NCBI RefSeq assembly: GCF_000439085.1
Contig: NZ_AUUA01000001.1
Span: 806,001 to 870,000 of the forward strand
Source of the DNA: Leminorella grimontii ATCC 33999 = DSM 5078
GTDB taxonomy: Bacteria > Pseudomonadota > Gammaproteobacteria > Enterobacterales > Enterobacteriaceae
Direction: 5' to 3'
DNA length: 64,000 bases
Below, one piece after another: positions 39,479-46,813 of the stretch. The notes under the pieces were generated by a model that was not told the DNA's origin, did no database searches, and worked only from the letters and a program-made list of their open reading frames with translations. Position 1 is the stretch's first letter. Every line of letters begins with the position of its first letter. The translations under genes were made by a program, and so were the position numbers.

Positions 39479-40636
39479 ATGGCATCGAATTTTGATTTAT
39501 ATGTGGAGAGGCGTCACACGGATAGTGATAAGTGGCACAAATATGAAAATAAGGAGATTATTCCGCTGTGGGTCGCGGACAGCGATTTCAAATCTCCCGA
39601 TGCCGTGATTGAAGCCCTGCAGCAGCGCGTCGCCCACGGCGTATTCGGCTATGGATATCCGTCGCCGGAATTAACAGAAGTCTTTATCTCCCGCATGAAG
39701 TCACTCTACAACTGGGAAGTAAAGCCGGAGTGGCTGGTGTTTCTCCCCGGCTTGGTTAGCGGCCTGAACCTTTGCGTTCGCGCATTAACCACGCCGGAGC
39801 AGGCTACTATCGCGCCGCACCCTATTTATCCACCGTTTATGAAATCCGCTCGCTTGGCCAACCGCCAGCAAATCTCGGCCCCCATCAAGCTACAGGGGAA
39901 GCGCTGGGTGCTGGACCTCGACGCGGCAGAGCCTCAGCTTACCGGCAACGAGAAGCTGCTGATGCTGTGCAACCCCCACAACCCGGGCGGAACGGTATAT
40001 CGCCGCGCTGAATTGCTGGCCCAACTCGATTTTGCGCAGCGTCATAACCTGATCGTCTGCTCGGACGAAATCCACTGCGATTTGCTGTTAGACGAAGGCG
40101 TTGAACATATTCCCTTCTCTTCCCTAAGTGAAGACGCCGCCCAGCGCTCCATTACGCTGATGGCGCCATCCAAAACGTTCAATATCGCAGGGTTGGGTGC
40201 CTCCATCGCCGTCATCCCTAACGCTGCGCTGCGTCACCGTTTCACCGAAGCGCGCGCGGGGATCGTTCCCAGCGTTGATATCCTTGCCTATGTTGCCGCG
40301 ACTGCGGCTTATAAAGGCGGCGATGAATGGCTGACCGAACAGCTCGCCTACCTGCGCGCCAATCATGCGCTGGTGATGGAAAAGATTAATGCGATCCCCG
40401 GCCTGAAGCTTATGCCGGTTGAAGCAACCTATTTGGCGTGGATTGACGCTTCCGGGCTGCCGGTGAGCAATCCACACGCCTTCTTCGAAGAGGCTGGCGT
40501 AGGCCTCTCGCCGGGGAGTGATTTCGGCAATCCCAACTTCGTTCGCCTCAACTTTGCCTGTCGGCGCGAACTCCTAAGCGAAGCGTTGGAACGAATGGAA
40601 AAAGCCGTAGCCGCTTTACCGGCTGAAATAGAATAG
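39479..40636 (+). CDS. MalY/PatB family pyridoxal-phosphate C-S lyase
   Basis: 385 residues, fold-type I aminotransferase-like. IPLWVADSDFKSPDAVIEAL and GVFGYGYPS at the N-terminus are typical of the MalY/PatB cystathionine beta-lyase group. The cofactor sites are CNPHNPGGTVYRR, CSDEIHCDLL and the PLP Lys in APSKTFNIAGLGASIA. Likely cleaves cystathionine or another cysteine conjugate. It lies between cutC and yecM, a place with no counterpart in E. coli. Confidence 0.88.
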   Translation: MASNFDLYVERRHTDSDKWHKYENKEIIPLWVADSDFKSPDAVIEALQQRVAHGVFGYGYPSPELTEVFISRMKSLYNWEVKPEWLVFLPGLVSGLNLCVRALTTPEQATIAPHPIYPPFMKSARLANRQQISAPIKLQGKRWVLDLDAAEPQLTGNEKLLMLCNPHNPGGTVYRRAELLAQLDFAQRHNLIVCSDEIHCDLLLDEGVEHIPFSSLSEDAAQRSITLMAPSKTFNIAGLGASIAVIPNAALRHRFTEARAGIVPSVDILAYVAATAAYKGGDEWLTEQLAYLRANHALVMEKINAIPGLKLMPVEATYLAWIDASGLPVSNPHAFFEEAGVGLSPGSDFGNPNFVRLNFACRRELLSEALERMEKAVAALPAEIE

Positions 40637-40647
40637 CGTGGACGCGA

Positions 40648-40683
40648 CAAGCCTCTTGGTGACGTTGTCACTGAGAGGCTTTG
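40648..40683 (+). terminator. Probable terminator after the C-S lyase gene
   Basis: AAGCCTCT pairs with AGAGGCTT, extended inward by GGTGAC/GTCACT. The following T-run is broken (TGTCATTTTT), so the call is moderate. Confidence 0.6.
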
Positions 40684-40693
40684 TCATTTTTAA

Positions 40694-41257
40694 TTAGCCT
40701 TCCGACTTAACCACGTCGCGGATGCTGTAAGGATGAAGCTTTATCGTTACGCCCTCTTCCGTAACGGCCAGCGTCGGATTAGGCAGTGATTCTCCCTCTC
40801 CGATCGGATTGCTGAACTTAAGCTTAAGCTGGGGCATCAGCAGTATCTCATCGGAAAACAGCGCCAGCGCCGTTTGGTGGAAATCATCGCCGTTGGCGCT
40901 GGGTACTACCCATTCCACGTGCTCCCATCCCTCATGTGGATACAGCCTGTTTCCCGGATAAGGCAGCTCAACGCAGTCTATCGTCCACTCTCCAACCCGC
41001 AGTGGTTCGTTCAGGCCAAACAGGCAAATGGGGCGACCGTTTATCTCCTTTTCGGAAATCAGCTCGCCGCACTTTGCCAATCCCAGGCGCCAGCGCTCCG
41101 CCGTTGCGTGTTGAAAGCAGCGCACCGAGATATGATCGGCGTGATAGTCGGTTAGCGAGAGTTCCAAGCGAGCCAGCAGTCGCTGTAGCTTTTGCTCAAA
41201 AGTCGGCAGGCTCTGCCACAGATCCTGCAGCTCGGTAATGCGATGAAATGAAAGCAT
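40694..41257 (-). CDS. yecM: YecM family protein (VOC superfamily)
   Basis: 187 residues, similar to E. coli YecM: YHADHISVRCFQHATAERWR, INGRPICLFGLNEPL, YPHEGWEHVEWVVPS and LPNPTLAVTEEGVTIKLHPY. A metal-site pattern of an isomerase/VOC-like fold is seen (HIS, GWEHVE). No activity is established. In E. coli it lies between cutC and argS; here argS is not found downstream. Confidence 0.9.
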   Translation of the reverse strand: MLSFHRITELQDLWQSLPTFEQKLQRLLARLELSLTDYHADHISVRCFQHATAERWRLGLAKCGELISEKEINGRPICLFGLNEPLRVGEWTIDCVELPYPGNRLYPHEGWEHVEWVVPSANGDDFHQTALALFSDEILLMPQLKLKFSNPIGEGESLPNPTLAVTEEGVTIKLHPYSIRDVVKSEG

Positions 41258-41889
41258 AGCGTTCTCCCGAATAGCTCTCCTAAAGGTGGCCGCTTACGTA
41301 GGCCATAAAACGGCGGCGCTATTATTCACTATTATGGCTTTCAGGCAAAGCAACGCATGAAGGCACCATTTTATCAGCCCCTACGCTCCTCACGATCGGC
41401 CTTTCTCCCTTATCCCAATCAACTGTTTTATCCATATCCTCTCTCATTCGCATTATCTATTGGCTTTTATATGGGTAAGATCGTTTTAAAAAAGAGCGAT
41501 AGCCTAAGCTCGGCTTTGCAAGCGGCCATACGTCACTCTTTTACAGGAAAGGGGGATCTAAGAAAAATGGTAAAGAGGCAGGAATGGAAACACAAAGGCT
41601 CGGAAATTCCGAGCCTTTTTAGGTACAGAATGAATTAGAAATCAATTTAGTTTAATAACTAATGCAAAAACGTCATTTAAAGCAGTAAAGACAAATTTTC
41701 ATTCTGTATCGTGGCACGAACACTTCAATCACTGAAAAGTATGAAAATGCGTGCTTCTGATTTATCGTTATCATACTCTTATTCCCCCAAGCGCACTTCT
41801 GTTTGCATGTTAAGACGTCTGTATTAACACTCAACTCGGGAAAGTATCCTTAAGATAAATCACACATTTCTATGCTTTCAGGAAAGCTT
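41258..41889. other. 632-bp region without a protein gene; possible small RNA
   Basis: AT-rich, with a strong plus-strand terminator (41594-41620) that no protein gene uses. An open frame 41357-41638 runs straight through this hairpin and has no good SD, so it is not called. The best explanation of the terminator is a small transcript ending near 41620. Confidence 0.4.
41594..41620 (+). terminator. Orphan intrinsic terminator
   Basis: AAGGCTCGGAA and TTCCGAGCCTT are perfect 11-bp arms around one A, followed by TTT. The gene to the left (yecM) and the genes to the right all run on the minus strand away from it, so an unannotated plus-strand RNA is implied. Confidence 0.8.
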
Positions 41890-42075
41890 TTAGGAAAGTG
41901 CTACCGCAGGTTCTGCTTCTGCTTCTTTATAATATGCTGAGTAAACGTATTTAACCTGGAATGTCCGGCTACAATTAACACAATAGAAACGCTGATAACC
42001 TGCTCGCCCCTTTCCGTGCTTTCTTACAGACTGTGTATCATGGCAATAACGACAGGGCGTTCTCTTCTTGAACAT
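41890..42075 (-). CDS. Stand-alone InsA-like zinc-ribbon protein
   Basis: 61 residues. CRYCHDTQSVRKHGKGRAGY and QRFYCVNCSRTFQVKYVYSA match the zinc-ribbon N-terminus of IS1 InsA (CXXC...CXXC). The protein stops before the helix-turn-helix half and no InsB follows, nor are IS1 ends visible. AAGGAG 6 nt before the ATG is perfect, so it is expressed rather than a dead fragment. Likely a small DNA-binding or domesticated protein. One of three copies of a motif shared with the AraC gene lies 69 bp before its start. Confidence 0.75.
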   Translation of the reverse strand: MFKKRTPCRYCHDTQSVRKHGKGRAGYQRFYCVNCSRTFQVKYVYSAYYKEAEAEPAVALS

Positions 42076-42143
42076 AATTTACTCCTTAAAATGAATACCA
42101 CATTAAAAACTATTCGCCTAAATTAATCGATGTCATAAAGATC

Positions 42144-42164
42144 GCGTTATCCGAAAAACGAAAA
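42144..42164 (+). promoter_or_regulatory. Repeated AraC-locus motif, copy A
   Basis: GCGTTATCCGAAAAACGAAA plus one A. It lies upstream of the InsA-like gene and is nearly identical to copies at 43342-43357 (inverted) and 43641-43661. It is probably a binding site of the neighbouring AraC-type regulator (inference). Confidence 0.5.
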
Positions 42165-42305
42165 GATGCCCCGTCAGCAGGGATCTGTTTATTATTAATT
42201 TCTCATTACATAAAAGAATGGAAATAAAAACAGCTCATTAGGTCTAAAAAGATAATTAACTTAATAAGACACTTAAGAAATAACGCTTTGAGGCCGGGGA
42301 ATCGA

Positions 42306-43316
42306 TTAATCTTCCACCACTCTGACGAACTGACCCCTTTTCTGGTTTCTCATCAATGTATGGCTCGGATATTCTCCAAACGTTTTTCGATACTGTTCGG
42401 AAAAGCGCGAAAGATGTTGAAATCCCCACTTCGTCGCAATACTGGAAACTGAACTTTCAGCCGACGCATTAAGCAGATCGCGAAGCGCGCCGTTCAAGCG
42501 TAGATTAAGAAACCACTTACCCGGCGGCATGCCGACCGAATTGCGAAAAATCAGTTCCAAAGCTCTCAGGCTATATCCCGTACGTTCGGCAATATTAATT
42601 AAACTGGAACTTACGTCCTCTCTGGACATAACAAAATCTTCACTATCGCGAATCAAATTGTTATGCCGATGCGAGATGGCGCTCTTCTTCTCTTCGTTGT
42701 TTAAAATAACGCTATGGCATAATGCCGAGACGTAATGATTAAACAGCTTATCGCATAAAGCATCTGAGAATTCAGAGTCAGGATCGACAGATCCCATCGC
42801 CCGGCTCTGGCTTACGGTAAACACTTCGTCCGTGAGCCTGATAAGTTCATCAACGGCATTCTTCCCCAAACGAAGGGAAACAATCCTGTCTTTCGATAGC
42901 GGCAAAGGTTCTCCGCTGTATGCAACCGCCGCCTGCTGTAGAAGCTTTCGCTCAACGCTATATACGACCCAGCGCGCCGGCCCGGAAGTGTGATACAGCA
43001 GCTCGCATCCTTCAGGGTAAATTTGCACTTCATCGGGGTCTATCGGCGTTGTGTTATAGCGAGCAACCTCGCTGCCATAGGCCATAAAGCCAATACAGAC
43101 CCGATCCGACGGCATACGCCCTCGGGCAATAACGGGAAAACTGTAGTTACCGGTTTCCAAACACCCTACTTTAGCCCTAACTCTTTGGTGATAAAGGCTT
43201 AGCTGAGTTGAAGAAAACAGCCGGTGTTCAAAATATCCGCCGAGGATAACGTCGGTCGCTTTGGCAACGTCCAGTCCCAAATAAACGTGACACTGATAAA
43301 CGGGAAAAGATACCAT
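42306..43316 (-). CDS. AraC family transcriptional regulator
   Basis: 336 residues. The C-terminal third is the double helix-turn-helix: LINIAERTGYSLRALELIFR, then VSSIATKWGFQHLSRFSEQY and RKTFGEYPSHTL. The N-terminal 210 residues are an unassigned sensing domain; the plan resembles EutR. It is flanked by three copies of a roughly 20-bp motif, one 26 bp before its own start, which suggests autoregulation. Target genes may include the InsA-like gene downstream. Ligand unknown. Confidence 0.88.
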   Translation of the reverse strand: MVSFPVYQCHVYLGLDVAKATDVILGGYFEHRLFSSTQLSLYHQRVRAKVGCLETGNYSFPVIARGRMPSDRVCIGFMAYGSEVARYNTTPIDPDEVQIYPEGCELLYHTSGPARWVVYSVERKLLQQAAVAYSGEPLPLSKDRIVSLRLGKNAVDELIRLTDEVFTVSQSRAMGSVDPDSEFSDALCDKLFNHYVSALCHSVILNNEEKKSAISHRHNNLIRDSEDFVMSREDVSSSLINIAERTGYSLRALELIFRNSVGMPPGKWFLNLRLNGALRDLLNASAESSVSSIATKWGFQHLSRFSEQYRKTFGEYPSHTLMRNQKRGQFVRVVED

Positions 43317-43341
43317 TCAATATAACGCTCTTATCTCAATA

Positions 43342-43357
43342 TTTCGTTTTTTGGATA
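43342..43357 (-). promoter_or_regulatory. Repeated AraC-locus motif, copy B
   Basis: TATCCAAAAAACGAAA on the minus strand, 26 bp before the AraC-type gene. Position fits an autoregulatory site. Confidence 0.5.
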
Positions 43358-43640
43358 GACAAAACGAAAAATAACGATTACTCACTGAAACAGAAACGGC
43401 TGGGTTTAGGTTATTTGGCGATTAAAGCCTAAATAAAAACCACCCGCCGACCCGATGAGTAAAAGGAAAAGGGCTTAAAAGGAAAGCAAATGACGGTGGT
43501 TTCCCGACATTCTTAAAACCAACAGGTTAGCTATCTAAGGCAAGACAGAATAAAACTGACCGCCCTTTTCCTTTAAATAAAAAGAGAAATCTAACATTAC
43601 AATCCCTAACTTTGACTACGTTAAACCAATTTAAGAAAAT

Positions 43641-43661
43641 GCGTTATCCAAAAAACGAAAA
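43641..43661 (+). promoter_or_regulatory. Repeated AraC-locus motif, copy C
   Basis: GCGTTATCCAAAAAACGAAA plus one A; it differs from copy A at a single base. It lies 325 bp upstream of the AraC gene, in a region with no recognised gene. Confidence 0.5.
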
Positions 43662-44012
43662 AATAGCAATATAGAGGTGTTTTTATTTTGTTATGCGGAA
43701 ATGTTTTTTCCGTTTATTAAAAAAACAATGCGGTAGAGAGAGTTACGTATGCTCTCTCGCCGTGATATTTGAAGGTTCCTACAGCATGCACGTTAATATT
43801 TATTCATCATACATATAGCTTTACTATATTGCCGGCGCAGACGGCATTAATGAAAAAATGGAACATTGTGCGGCTTAAAAGAAACAATTCGTTATGAAAG
43901 GAAACAAAACACACTTACAAAAACGCCAATTAAATAAGAAAAATTCGGGCCTATTGAACACAACTTCAACAGTAAAAAAGCGAGCACGTTACAGAATAGC
44001 TTTACCAAATAT

Positions 44013-44045
44013 AAAAAAACGGAACCTTTTGGTTCCGTTTTTTTA
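44013..44045. terminator. Terminator of the yedE-DUF3343 operon
   Basis: AAAAACGGAACC and GGTTCCGTTTTT pair around TTTT. It lies 14 bp after the DUF3343 stop on the minus strand and could also stop plus-strand RNA. Confidence 0.85.
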
Positions 44046-44058
44046 TTCCGTAAGTAAA

Positions 44059-44325
44059 CTAACTCTCATCTTCCCACTTAAGTACCGGCTTATCGTCGTT
44101 AATGAGATAAACGGCGTTAACCTGTTCATTAATCAACGGGAGAAAACTCTCCCCGTCGGGTAGAAAAAGCTTAACGGCCATACCGCACTCGGCAGTTAAC
44201 GCTCGGGGTGCATCAATAACGCTATAGGTCAATCCCTTTGCCGCTAGCGCCTTTTTCAATTGAATAATGCCCAAAGGCGTATGAAAAAGAAAAAGATAGC
44301 CGTAATGCGCCGTATTATTCTTCAT
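44059..44325 (-). CDS. DUF3343 protein (putative Se/S carrier-like)
   Basis: 88 residues. YLFLFHTPLGIIQLKKALAA and VIDAPRALTAECGMAVKL match DUF3343, the small domain often fused to TusA-like proteins (YedF) in selenium-associated loci. The single Cys (residue about 48, in AECGM) is the conserved family cysteine. It overlaps the end of yedE by 11 bp, so the two act together. No TusA-like gene is next to it. Confidence 0.8.
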   Translation of the reverse strand: MKNNTAHYGYLFLFHTPLGIIQLKKALAAKGLTYSVIDAPRALTAECGMAVKLFLPDGESFLPLINEQVNAVYLINDDKPVLKWEDES

Positions 44326-45394
44326 TCAGCTCGGCCTCTAACGACTTCCTGAGAATCAGGGTATATATCATTCCAATGGCCAGAACGATAATAATACCGA
44401 CGGCTACAACAAGCTTTCCACCTTCAGTCGGGCCCGCTGGGCTGGAAGCCATTGAGAAATTGTGAGCAATCGCAGCGCCCGTCAGCATTCCCAGCACGCT
44501 GACAGCGGCGTCTGAGCTGCCCTGCCCGGCGCTAACCAACTGACGAAGCGGACATCCGGTGATAAAAACGCCGCACAGGCCAACCAGCGCCATTGACAGA
44601 AAATTCCATACGCCGTCGGAATGAGCGATAGGCTGATTTTCAAAACCCAGGTTAAACTTGCCAAGATAGACGTTACCCGCGGCCACCAGCAGCGTTAAAG
44701 CCAGTACGCCGAGCGCCATGTTAAAGTTACGCGACATAAATACGTTTTTAGCCATACCGATAAAACAGAAGCGAGTACGCTGCACGATAGCGCCAATGAA
44801 AAGCCCTGCCGCAATTGAAAGCCATACGGGGGCGTGGCTGGCGCCCGGCCCCTTTTCACTAGCGCGAAACAGGCCGCTGTCCCAAAGAAAAATTCCCAAC
44901 AGCGCAATGCAAACAATAGGGAATATAGCCCCCTCAACCGATGACTGTCGGTAGCTGCGGGGCAGCGAAAACCCTTTTTTAAGGAACAGGCTGCCGATGC
45001 CGATGCCTGAAACAAGCCCGATAAGTCCGACAACCGCGTTCAGATCGCCGGCGCCGAGGCGAAGCACCATTCTTAACGGACATCCTAAAAAAACCAGGCA
45101 TCCCAGCATCATAAAAAAGCCCAGTGCAAATCGCACCAGAGGCGCAGAGCCGGCCTTCGCCTTAAATTCTTTAAACAACAACGCCGCCGCAAAAGCGCCA
45201 ATGACAAAGCCTGTAATCTCCGGCCTGAAGTACTGTACCGTAGGCGTGCCGTGTAGCCCCATACTCCCCGCGCTGTCGCGCAAAAAGCAGGCGACGCAAA
45301 CGCCCATGTTAGGCGGGTTGCCCGCCGTTGCCAGAATTAAAGCAAACGCGCCTATGATGGCGCCGGAAATAACCAATATCCACGTTCTGGACAT
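44315..45394 (-). CDS. yedE: YedE family putative selenium transporter
   Basis: 359 residues, polytopic, with two sulf_transp (YeeE/YedE) repeats. Each carries a conserved cysteine motif: LVFLGCPLRMVLRLGAGDLN and VFITGCPLRQLVSAGQGSSD. Extra cysteines occur in VCVACFLRDSAG and QRTRFCFIG. The family moves thiosulfate, or selenium species in selenium loci; with DUF3343 the latter is favoured. Substrate not proven. Confidence 0.87.
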   Translation of the reverse strand: MSRTWILVISGAIIGAFALILATAGNPPNMGVCVACFLRDSAGSMGLHGTPTVQYFRPEITGFVIGAFAAALLFKEFKAKAGSAPLVRFALGFFMMLGCLVFLGCPLRMVLRLGAGDLNAVVGLIGLVSGIGIGSLFLKKGFSLPRSYRQSSVEGAIFPIVCIALLGIFLWDSGLFRASEKGPGASHAPVWLSIAAGLFIGAIVQRTRFCFIGMAKNVFMSRNFNMALGVLALTLLVAAGNVYLGKFNLGFENQPIAHSDGVWNFLSMALVGLCGVFITGCPLRQLVSAGQGSSDAAVSVLGMLTGAAIAHNFSMASSPAGPTEGGKLVVAVGIIIVLAIGMIYTLILRKSLEAELNEE

Positions 45395-45612
45395 AATTTT
45401 TATTCCTATGATGGCGGGATAAATCCCTACTAATAGACCTATTAAGTAACTGGGAATTCTACTTAAAACACCGCAACATATCTTTGCCCATCGTCACAAC
45501 ATCCTGTCCTTACAGCACTTTTTTTTCAAACAGGGACTCCAAATCGTTTTATAATTTATTTATCTTCGCCGCGCGAAAAGAAGTTCGGGTTTTCTCCCAA
45601 AAAGAGTATGTT

Positions 45613-45669
45613 ATGAAGGCACTGCCAGCCTTCATTTCGCTTTTTGCCGCATGGCTTTTTATACTTTAA
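45613..45669 (+). CDS. Possible 18-aa hydrophobic leader peptide before ydhIJK
   Basis: ATG at 45613 encodes [18 protein letters not shown] and stop. It lies 37 nt before the GTG of the DUF1656 gene. AAAGAG lies 7 nt before the ATG. Very short, so it could arise by chance; a membrane mini-protein or regulatory leader is possible. The rest of the 312-bp gap 45395-45706 shows no gene. Confidence 0.25.
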   Translation: MKALPAFISLFAAWLFIL

Positions 45670-45706
45670 GAAATCACCGTGCGTTATACGGGACGGGTTT
45701 ACTAAC

Positions 45707-45943
45707 GTGAATAATGGATTTTTTAGCCAAGGCCTTGCGCTACCGGATTTGATATTCGGTTCTTCTCTTTATTTTCCCCCTGTTTTTAAGGCTCTGTTTT
45801 TCGGTCTCATCCTATGGCTGCTGGTTCACCGCTGGCTTCGAGACTGGCTCTATTCCGGGGACGTCTGGCATCCGACTTTAATGGATCTGTCTCTTTTTAT
45901 ACTCTGCGTTTGCAGCGCTCTGTGGGCATTAACTCGTTGGTAA
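45707..45943 (+). CDS. ydhI: DUF1656 inner-membrane protein YdhI
   Basis: 78 residues, the length of E. coli YdhI. Two hydrophobic helices ([19 protein letters not shown] and [18 protein letters not shown]) with an N-terminal [19 protein letters not shown]1656 proteins (AaeX type) accompany membrane-fusion/FUSC efflux pairs. GTG at 45707 is chosen by family length; upstream in-frame ATG at 45644 would give an atypical extension. It is 4 bp from ydhJ. Confidence 0.85.
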   Translation: MNNGFFSQGLALPDLIFGSSLYFPPVFKALFFGLILWLLVHRWLRDWLYSGDVWHPTLMDLSLFILCVCSALWALTRW

Positions 45944-45947
45944 TAGT

Positions 45948-46805
45948 ATGAAGCTCAATACGTTAAAATATTTTTCGACCGTCATCGTATTTGCCGTTGC
46001 CGTCGTCTCCGGCTGGTGGCTGTGGAACTACTATATGCAATCCCCTTGGACGCGCGACGGTAAAATCCGAGCGGAGGTCGTTAACATTACGCCGGAGGTC
46101 TCCGGCAGGCTGACGCAGATACACGCCAAAGACAACCAGAGCGTAAAAAAAGGCGATTTGCTGTTCGTTGTTGACGCCAGCGCCTACCAGATTGCGGTGG
46201 ACAAAGCAGAAGGCGACTTAGCCAAAGCGCTTTCCGACCTGAATAAGGCAACGCACGAAGCCGCCCGCCGGCGGGGGCTGGCGGGCAGCGTCATCTCGAA
46301 AGAGGAACTGGACGACGCCAATCTGGCCGTTGAGGCCATGCAGGCTAACTATAAGGCCGCGCAGGCGACTCTCGAGCAGGCGAAGTGGAATCTGGCCCAT
46401 ACCCATATTTATGCGCCCGTCGACGGCTACCTGACCAATCTTCAAACGCGGATCGGCAGCTACGCCACCGCCGGCTCGCCTTTGGTTGCGCTGGTCGACA
46501 CCAACTCGTTTTACGTCATGGGCTATTTCGAAGAAACCAAGCTGGGCAACATCAAGCCGGGGCTCAAAGCAGACATCACGCTTTACAGCGGCAACGCGGC
46601 CTTAAGCGGCGAAGTCGAGAGCATCGGGCGAGCGATTTACGACCAAAGCGTCGATCCGGACAGCGATATGCTGATGAACGTCAAACCCAACGTCCCCTGG
46701 GTTCGCCTGGCGCAGCGCGTGCCGGTAAGGATTCGACTGACCCAGGTTCCCGACGGCGCCCTGCTGGTCGCCGGCACAACCTGTACAGTTTCCATTAAGC
46801 CTTAG
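45948..46805 (+). CDS. ydhJ: HlyD-type membrane fusion protein YdhJ
   Basis: 285 residues, exactly the E. coli YdhJ length. An N-terminal anchor (YFSTVIVFAVAVVSGWWLW), then a split biotinyl-lipoyl domain (VNITPEVSGRLTQIHAKDNQ and IYAPVDGYLTNLQTRIGSYA) around a coiled coil (about residues 85-145), then a beta-barrel part. It links the YdhK inner-membrane component to an outer-membrane channel. It sits between ydhI and ydhK. Confidence 0.93.
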   Translation: MKLNTLKYFSTVIVFAVAVVSGWWLWNYYMQSPWTRDGKIRAEVVNITPEVSGRLTQIHAKDNQSVKKGDLLFVVDASAYQIAVDKAEGDLAKALSDLNKATHEAARRRGLAGSVISKEELDDANLAVEAMQANYKAAQATLEQAKWNLAHTHIYAPVDGYLTNLQTRIGSYATAGSPLVALVDTNSFYVMGYFEETKLGNIKPGLKADITLYSGNAALSGEVESIGRAIYDQSVDPDSDMLMNVKPNVPWVRLAQRVPVRIRLTQVPDGALLVAGTTCTVSIKP

Positions 46806-46813
46806 GCCCGCGC

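Larger units (their letters stand above)
43317..44012. other. 696-bp AT-rich region without a protein gene
   Basis: It holds two motif copies (43342-43357, 43641-43661) and small hairpins (GAGAGA...TCTCTC near 43734-43760; GGAAA...TTTCC near 43699-43713). An open frame from 43894 runs into the terminator at 44013-44045, is very basic in composition and is not called. A small RNA start near copy C is possible but unsupported. Confidence 0.4.

Noticed and set aside
41357-41638. 93-codon frame in the yecM upstream region
   Set aside because: It contains the terminator hairpin at 41594-41620 within its 3' part and has no protein family features; a non-coding RNA is more likely.
41890-42075. A complete IS1 insertion element
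   Set aside because: Only the InsA zinc-ribbon half is present; no InsB frame and no terminal inverted repeats are seen, so it is called as a stand-alone gene.
43894-44163. 89-codon plus-strand frame
   Set aside because: It crosses the terminator at 44013-44045 and overlaps the DUF3343 gene antisense; very basic composition with no fold pattern.
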